A stretch of DNA of 27,959 nucleotides from a virus: IMG/VR virus record IMGVR_UViG_3300025280_000128, positions 1-27,959 of that record. One strand, written 5' to 3'. The notes below the pieces were generated by a model. The model was not told the DNA's origin. It saw only the letters and a list, made by a program, of their open reading frames with translations, and did not search any database. How positions within the stretch are numbered: the stretch's first letter is position 1; the number at the start of each line of letters is the position of its first letter. Shown piece after piece: positions 23,001 through 27,959 of this stretch. Made by a program: the position numbers and the translations under genes.

Positions 23001-26000
23001 GGGCGACCCAGATTGTGATGCCACATGCACAGGTATGCATCGGCCATGTGAAGGCTGTTGGTGTCTCTGGTGCCGGACAACAACTGTGGTAGTGTGCGTG
23101 GTAGTGGGCTGATGGTCTGGTCAGTGTAATTATCGCCCGGTGAGAAGTTGTTGTGCGCGCCCATCAACCGGAGGGTACCCCCATTGTAGAGGCTGTGACT
23201 ACTGGTCAATACATTCCATATGGGGGAGGATGCACCTAGCCCATCTGCCGGGGTGAATACGAGGAACCTGTCTGTATCCCCAGTGGATGCCCCACTGGTC
23301 CCACGAGCCGTGTATGTTGCAAAGTGCTCTGTGCCAGCGGAATCAATCGTGACAACCTTGCGCCCGTATGTCGCACCGTTCAATGGGAACAGAGCGTTGT
23401 CATCAACAGACAGGGTGACACTAGCGGCGGCAGTGGGGTTGGCTACAACCTTACATCGTGGGTTGAGGCTCTGCAGTTCACGAGTGTATGGTTCATAGAA
23501 GTGAGTGGGATAACCGGCGAGTGTGATTTGGGCGCTGATGGCACCAAGTGTGGAGCGATTGAACAGATAGTAGTCATCCACGCCGAACAAGGTGAGACCA
23601 GAATAGTTGCCAGTCTGCACACCGATGGCCCACCAAGGGATGGTCAAGGTGTACCCCGGTGTGGCTCGCTTGAACGCGGTAGGATGATATGGCAGCGAAC
23701 GACGAGTGAAGGGAGGACTCATCGTCTCGTTCACACCCAACGGATTGAAGTTCGCCAATGGTGGTAGTGAGGTGAATTGCTGACCCGGTGCAGGGTCGAT
23801 GTCCAGCATGACTTCATTGATGTAGATTTCACATCCTCTCACATCAGCGGATACGGTGTCTGCTAGGATTAGACTGCTACCACCATAGGTGGCCCAGTCA
23901 TGTACGACACCGACAACAGTTGCCACCTGTTGGCCAGTAAGGTTCAATTCAAGGTCTGCCTCAAAAGCACCATCTGCTGCATTACGAGGCGAGGTTGTGT
24001 CGCCAAACGGTGTGTTCTCATGGAATCCAGTGATTTGCTGGCTGAAAATGTTGGGTTGGATAATGATTTGGTATGCCCCCACCTCTAATGGGTCAGGGAA
24101 GTGAGAGGTCTGGGTGTGTTGGTTGGCTGCCTCCAATATGATGACATGGCCACCCTTGCTGTTCACCACCCCTGCTACACCAGAAGAGGCGAGGATGCCA
24201 TACCCGTCGAACCGAACCTTGGTCTCAGTCATCAGTGTGAATGCCCCACCGTGGATGTCAGATGGTGCATAGTTCGGTGTCAGGTTGGAGAACCAGATGT
24301 TGGGGTCCATAGTTGGGAGGGCGTTCGCATTACCGCTGTTCTCATCTATATTGCTATCAAGCGATGCGTAGGCTGAACCAGCACAGGCTAGGTGGTCACG
24401 GTATAGACCTTGATACAATGGGTGTGCCAAGTGACCCGGCATCATGGCCATTGTCGCATTCACATAGTGGTGACCCATGCGTGGAATGGGCATGGGCGTC
24501 AACTTGGGTGCAGTGATGAGGGTGTAGGGATTGTCAGAAGTACCGGCATTCAACTTGTGCCATTCGATGCGTGGCATGTCTGGGCTGTCACCGCTTATCT
24601 CAGCATGGTCACGCAGTCGACGGGCAGCAAACAGGCGGGTGGTTCCTGCAGGTGTGTAGTAAGATGGATGGATGGTAGCGTCATCAAATGTAGAATCCCA
24701 CCCCGGCCCGAACACAACACCAGTGAACTTGGTGGAGCCAGTGGTGATGCCCGTATAGGATGCGATGGCTACCTTGCCCGCTGAGTTGGTGGCCACCAAG
24801 AACCATCGCCCTGTCCCATCATTGAGTTGTTCATCTAGATTACCAAATACTGGGCCTGATGTAAGACCACTCACAGTCGCATAGTGTACTGTTCCATCAT
24901 ACACAAGTTCGACGCCAGTGAACACAGTCTGATTGACGGTGATGTTGTCACGCACCACGAGGTTGGTTGCACTGCCACCTACAGGTGTCCGATGCAGGAA
25001 CTCAACTGAGCCAACATCCTCACGCTTGCTGTAGGATATGTCCATCTTGGTGATGTGAAAGTAGAGAGTGCGGTCATGGGGTTCGTATGCCGTCTGTAGT
25101 GGTGCATCGTTTGTGGCACCGTCCCAACCAGTCTGGAATGAATCTGGGAAGTCATGCGAGGTGCCAATCTCCTTTGAGTCTGCTGAGTTATTGCTCGGTC
25201 CCACTGAAATCTGTTCCCAATTATTGTTTTCCCAAGTCGGCCATGTAGCCACATCTGGGCCACTGCCATCGAATGCCTTGGATACGAATGAGGTTGGTTG
25301 GCCGGGATGCTGAAGCCCACCAGTGCCGATTGACTCATTCTGGTATGCCTGTAGGCGGTCGAACCCGGAGCGCACCACGATGTTGCCGGGGATGGTGTTT
25401 GGGTCTGGCAACTGGATGCGCATGTTCGGACTGTTGCCTGACCCTCCAAGGGCAGGTGCTAGGCCTTCGGTTGACCTGTCAGATATCTCCTTGAAGTCAC
25501 GAATGATGCTTCCGAACGGGGAGCCACCCTCGATGGTGTGTTCTTGCCCTGTGTCATCAATGACAACCATGCTTTCAAACTGGATGTCCTCGTTGGGGAT
25601 GATGAGTGCGTTCCTGACTAGATGAGGGAATCGCTCAGCCAGTTGTGGGTGTGCCAGTTCCTGTGCTTGGATGACAGGGAACATGGCGCTGTTGGTCGTC
25701 TCAAACGAGAACCGACAGTTGCCATAGGTTGTCTCACCAGTCTTGTAGTAGTTGGTGGTGCCGCTTTGCTTGCGCCATGTCCAAGGTACTGCTCCAAGAC
25801 CTCGGGCGTTGGGTGCAGGTAGTGATAGGTTGCCACCATCCATGCGCTTCCAGACTATGTGGTTCACGCCGAAGTTCAATGATGATGTTTTTCCGGTGTT
25901 GCTAAGGGGGTCATGCCAATATCGGTGTGGCTCATTGTCAGCATCGAATATGCCGGGGAATGCTGAGCCATCTCGTATCCCACCCAACCCATTCGTGTCT

Positions 26001-27959
26001 TGATATAGGGCATTGGCCATACCCAACCATTCCTTGGATGTGAACAGGTCACCAGTCTGGGCCGCACAGTTGTCTGCAAGTGCGTTGTCGGCACCGTCAT
26101 TGTTCACAGCCCCCCACTTCATATTGGTCCTCTTGGTGTTGTTAGTGGTGGGGTTGTCCATCCCGGCTACGACCTGTGCCTCCACATATGGCCCACCATT
26201 GGCTGGACACCAGTATCTACTTGGATTGTGGATGTCATTACTCCATGCAGTCGTGCGAAGGAGGCTCTCTGCTCGCGGTAGTACGGCTGTGTTATTGGTG
26301 TCAGCAAAGCCGGGTGGTGTCATTGAACTACCTCCGGGTGCTGTATCCCATATCCCACTCAAGAAGTCACCACACCCACTTTGTCCCAACCTGTCAGCGC
26401 GGGCAATCAACGGTAGTTCTCCTTCATGGCTGATGACGACAAAGTGATGTTCATGGGTTCCCTTCGTCTTGTTCATGTTGTTCATCCATCCAGAACCGTA
26501 CTGTACTGCTGCTGCTGCTGCTGCTGTGGTACTGTACTGACCGATGTAGTTGGAATAGTGACAGTTCAACCCGCTTCCATATGGTGAGAATGACAGGAAT
26601 GGATGCCATGCGCCCAAACCTCGACTGATGCCCCAGTATCCCTTCTCCACTATACCCAGTGAGTTGAGCATTGAGTATCGCTCCCCATGCCATCCAATGG
26701 CACCAATGGGTCGTGTCCGGTCTATCGCATCGGTCAGGCCATTGAAGTGTACATGAGTCCCTGCCAATGCATCCCACACATACTTCTGTGTGGTGGACAA
26801 TGATGAGTCTCCAACAGAGAACAATTGGGATAACTGATTGGATATACCACCATTGTCCCATCGGTGGTTGCCAGTCTTTGTCCAGATGTGCATGACAGGA
26901 GCCTTGTCGCCCGCAGCATCTGGTGTCACAACATGGCAAGCAGGTTCCAGATATATGTGACCCGGATAGGTGCTTCCCGGCCCAGATATGGTTCGCTTTG
27001 TGGCATCCACAGTTGGGTCTTCTACGATACGCATACCAGTTCGATAGTTTCGACCGATGAAGATGGAACGATTTGCTCCAGTTGCTTTTACTCCGGTGTC
27101 ATCACTACGAGCGACACCACGATAGAACCCATAAAATCCTCGGTCATTCATACTAGCGACTGTATCAAGACTCGTATCGGCTCCGACATACCGTTGGACC
27201 GCTCCAGCAGTATCTAGGAAGAACCTCGCCCAACCTACATAGGGTAGTGATGGTGGCATGTAGTAGGTCGACCCGCTGATGCTCAGACTCATTCCAGCAT
27301 CGCGGGCGGGGTCTTCAAAATGAGTACTTACTGCACCAACATGTGTCAAGTGGTCAGCACGACCGTTCAATGAGCCTGTACCAGCGAGAGTCTCCATCGG
27401 TAGTTGGACCCAAGAGTAGCGGTCCTGCTTGTGTGCGTGTTGGAATGATGGTAGGAATGTGCCACCTAATGCCTTGAGCGCTCCTGAACCCGGCCACTCG
27501 TTGATTGCACATGAGATGACTGCACCTAGTTCCTCTGAGTTCTGCACACGCGTTGCGTCGATGATGATTACATCGCGGTCTACATCTCCCTCGACACCAC
27601 CTGAGTAGTTGTCCTGAGCGTATCCCCAATCTGCAACCAGACGGCGTAGCATGGGCGCACCGACTCGGAACATGGCAGCATTGTCACCGACACGGTATGC
27701 AGCATTGAATGCAAACCCAGTACCATTCATGTCCGTCGATTGTCGCCACGGATACGAGTACACGCCGAAGTTGTTTGGGTTGCGTACGACTCGGTCATCG
27801 AAGAAGTGACCGCCCGGTGCATGTCCACCATCCATGTGCCATGAAATGTCTGCAGCGGTAGCATCTGCGTGTAGGTTGGAGAAGTCAAGGACTGGGCCGG
27901 CTGTAGGTGCGCCACCAGTTGCTGGGGTGGCATGACTAGCACCCACGATGGACTGCGAT
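20096..27959 (-). CDS. Giant virion protein, 5' end cut by window edge (probable tail or fibre protein)
   Basis: The frame is open from the stop at 20096 to the right edge. A GTG at 27946 would give 2,616 residues, but the frame continues upstream, so the start lies outside. Composition is rich in Gly, Asn, Thr, Tyr, Trp and His, with no coiled coils or membrane segments, which argues against a tape-measure protein and for a beta-rich surface protein. A short Ala run is encoded by a CTG repeat (26506-26526). A beta module (VTLSVDDNALFPLNGATYG, about 23300-23430) resembles that of the hub-like protein, and a related one lies at about 24850-24970. It is the first of the leftward genes seen and is probably a large host-contact or tail shaft protein; no named family is recognised. 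Confidence 0.7.
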   Translation of the reverse strand, partial: SQSIVGASHATPATGGAPTAGPVLDFSNLHADATAADISWHMDGGHAPGGHFFDDRVVRNPNNFGVYSYPWRQSTDMNGTGFAFNAAYRVGDNAAMFRVGAPMLRRLVADWGYAQDNYSGGVEGDVDRDVIIIDATRVQNSEELGAVISCAINEWPGSGALKALGGTFLPSFQHAHKQDRYSWVQLPMETLAGTGSLNGRADHLTHVGAVSTHFEDPARDAGMSLSISGSTYYMPPSLPYVGWARFFLDTAGAVQRYVGADTSLDTVASMNDRGFYGFYRGVARSDDTGVKATGANRSIFIGRNYRTGMRIVEDPTVDATKRTISGPGSTYPGHIYLEPACHVVTPDAAGDKAPVMHIWTKTGNHRWDNGGISNQLSQLFSVGDSSLSTTQKYVWDALAGTHVHFNGLTDAIDRTRPIGAIGWHGERYSMLNSLGIVEKGYWGISRGLGAWHPFLSFSPYGSGLNCHYSNYIGQYSTTAAAAAAVQYGSGWMNNMNKTKGTHEHHFVVISHEGELPLIARADRLGQSGCGDFLSGIWDTAPGGSSMTPPGFADTNNTAVLPRAESLLRTTAWSNDIHNPSRYWCPANGGPYVEAQVVAGMDNPTTNNTKRTNMKWGAVNNDGADNALADNCAAQTGDLFTSKEWLGMANALYQDTNGLGGIRDGSAFPGIFDADNEPHRYWHDPLSNTGKTSSLNFGVNHIVWKRMDGGNLSLPAPNARGLGAVPWTWRKQSGTTNYYKTGETTYGNCRFSFETTNSAMFPVIQAQELAHPQLAERFPHLVRNALIIPNEDIQFESMVVIDDTGQEHTIEGGSPFGSIIRDFKEISDRSTEGLAPALGGSGNSPNMRIQLPDPNTIPGNIVVRSGFDRLQAYQNESIGTGGLQHPGQPTSFVSKAFDGSGPDVATWPTWENNNWEQISVGPSNNSADSKEIGTSHDFPDSFQTGWDGATNDAPLQTAYEPHDRTLYFHITKMDISYSKREDVGSVEFLHRTPVGGSATNLVVRDNITVNQTVFTGVELVYDGTVHYATVSGLTSGPVFGNLDEQLNDGTGRWFLVATNSAGKVAIASYTGITTGSTKFTGVVFGPGWDSTFDDATIHPSYYTPAGTTRLFAARRLRDHAEISGDSPDMPRIEWHKLNAGTSDNPYTLITAPKLTPMPIPRMGHHYVNATMAMMPGHLAHPLYQGLYRDHLACAGSAYASLDSNIDENSGNANALPTMDPNIWFSNLTPNYAPSDIHGGAFTLMTETKVRFDGYGILASSGVAGVVNSKGGHVIILEAANQHTQTSHFPDPLEVGAYQIIIQPNIFSQQITGFHENTPFGDTTSPRNAADGAFEADLELNLTGQQVATVVGVVHDWATYGGSSLILADTVSADVRGCEIYINEVMLDIDPAPGQQFTSLPPLANFNPLGVNETMSPPFTRRSLPYHPTAFKRATPGYTLTIPWWAIGVQTGNYSGLTLFGVDDYYLFNRSTLGAISAQITLAGYPTHFYEPYTRELQSLNPRCKVVANPTAAASVTLSVDDNALFPLNGATYGRKVVTIDSAGTEHFATYTARGTSGASTGDTDRFLVFTPADGLGASSPIWNVLTSSHSLYNGGTLRLMGAHNNFSPGDNYTDQTISPLPRTLPQLLSGTRDTNSLHMADAYLCMWHHNLGRPYTKLSDGSHARGRNDAYPPVNKKPYNIMPESFEMVHYHEFSYAISNGPFALGMKGMSHRSVSGTSTGAWDNANHRATLTGGHVNNFGADGGTFDGFYLECGGARAYTAPGTVTFTITYGTNRLTATSGGTSVLTTFEAKVISGAVLNLIQPSLTNAPEDPDSVAPIAPTVMPSGAKFFYGGFWPGGTRYGASASRLDMWGDVERGWNVADPFSGSCIAYTAQYNAGPALDPMEIRTDQTVTAAWANFPTTPNDGVPWTRNYCFGYRFSVRQPYNRPKWAIAIKSVADAASGSHSNGHYAYFNGPFVQAESGTWTSRAVTPNNDTATLANGTITGIIERQTNASALLSHDLPTWQVRYSDGRRMTRPFGCPIRVLRNDDKSRRLFPGDHIGKSIEDLVKANMYYVVDWWGNTTGEDVRRFPVRGFGVRPAFDPEAWRYVLPFPLPATSLFFMHPDTVQPPSVQQGNRNESNNAVFDAVSSYYTKLADFFNPIDSVRVGDRGDGRGSRYPVFFNEYILQDVDTTMNPIGMVMSYHTAEPPFTTGLLRPRNDALQDYEVPRGISGRLGISDTDGLLKPEGMVGANVEQISGVFGAEGLSFYDPVSRLSPRIGLDSMTVTEASDNDPRNYIVQATQATSLHTDREVGQRYIFQGSFETIDLYSSSGVGTIGAGITHLDMSKTAGTDVWADGEGGVLRFNNAHGVSPMGGNYIMEVSSHVEPFNDYNWGIDTANAAYVLSTFGPTSNPYQGNATAGVNDPMRRRTNATDKTIRFLLRVCMTLDSRHIALFRPRGPATLKGPQSSSHATFFKMTGGCRYGLFNYDMPNARAVTSGRYVQTTNPSPTSGPYVASYIPDHKGGTSFSSNKSHGPYIRGAGVDGTTPTLADAVARLIISENTLQHYRSDASRRQGTEDDDGDVTVRYDYTVEPRHSQTLHPKGEDATTDFNTADHDDDTPDDYYATGTGSLRTVDY
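26498..26539 (+). repeat. (CTG)7 microsatellite flanked by 11-bp direct repeats
   Basis: Seven CTG units (26506-26526) encode a run of Ala on the minus strand. GTACTGTACTG flanks it at 26498-26508 and 26529-26539. It lies in frame in the giant gene, so unit gain or loss would change length without breaking the frame. Confidence 0.75.

Noticed and set aside
20550-26447. Plus-strand open frames of 60-150 codons opposite the giant gene
   Set aside because: They overlap a continuous, well-formed minus-strand gene, lack ribosome-binding sites in order, and have Arg/Ser/Cys-rich compositions typical of shadow frames.
1-27959. tRNA or rRNA genes, insertion sequences, attachment sites
   Set aside because: No cloverleaf-like segment, transposase motif or terminal repeat was noticed by eye; a covariance-model scan would be needed to exclude a tRNA fully.

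Overview
This window looks like part of the genome of a tailed dsDNA virus of an archaeon, most likely a marine one. The gene set resembles the magroviruses, which are assigned to uncultured Marine Group II Euryarchaeota. That assignment is inferred from gene content and was not tested by a search. Supporting features are a family B DNA polymerase, a PCNA-like clamp, an archaeo-eukaryotic primase with a PriL-like tail, a Sak4/RadA-like ATPase, a Cas4-like nuclease, an XPF/ERCC4-like nuclease, an MCM-like AAA+ ATPase and a group II chaperonin (thermosome). Genes are packed with ATGA, GTGA, TAATG or TGATG overlaps and mostly preceded by purine-rich Shine-Dalgarno-like sequences. Both window ends cut through genes.

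Layout. Bases 2-14823 form a rightward replication, repair and folding module: OB-fold-like protein (cut at its 5' end), Sak4-like ATPase, sliding clamp, 50-residue C2H2-like protein, DNA polymerase B, two small Cys-knuckle proteins (one with two PIP-box-like motifs), an unknown protein, a MazG-like protein, a coiled-coil protein, Cas4-like nuclease, unknown protein, primase, beta-class DNA methyltransferase, ERCC4-HhH nuclease, a 78-bp AT-rich gap with a possible promoter, AAA+ helicase, DnaQ-like exonuclease, thermosome and a small zinc ribbon. Bases 14833-27959 form a leftward virion module. It contains a giant virion protein (more than 2,600 residues, cut at its 5' end), a baseplate-hub-like protein, a three-gene accessory cassette (unknown protein, Dam-like adenine methyltransferase, ADP-ribosyltransferase-like protein), a small virion-type protein and a fibre-like protein. 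The modules converge with 9 bp between stop codons.

The most unusual feature is the accessory cassette. Three otherwise unrelated proteins begin with the same roughly 12-residue peptide (pattern M-x-P-[MI]-[ED]-[AV]-A-W-x-V-L-K). For two of them the underlying DNA is an exact 23-bp repeat spanning the gene junction. In the Dam-like gene, GC content drops abruptly near residue 46, just where the methyltransferase domain begins. This suggests interchangeable enzymes placed behind a conserved N-terminal tag within structural genes. One hypothesis is a virion-packaging or injection signal for early effectors, comparable in logic to the capsid-targeting sequence of phage T4 internal proteins. A second point of interest is a small zinc-knuckle protein with tandem PIP-box-like motifs in a genome that also encodes a clamp, suggesting a virus-made clamp adaptor or inhibitor.

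All functional assignments come from reading motifs in the translated sequence. No alignment, structure prediction or database search was run.
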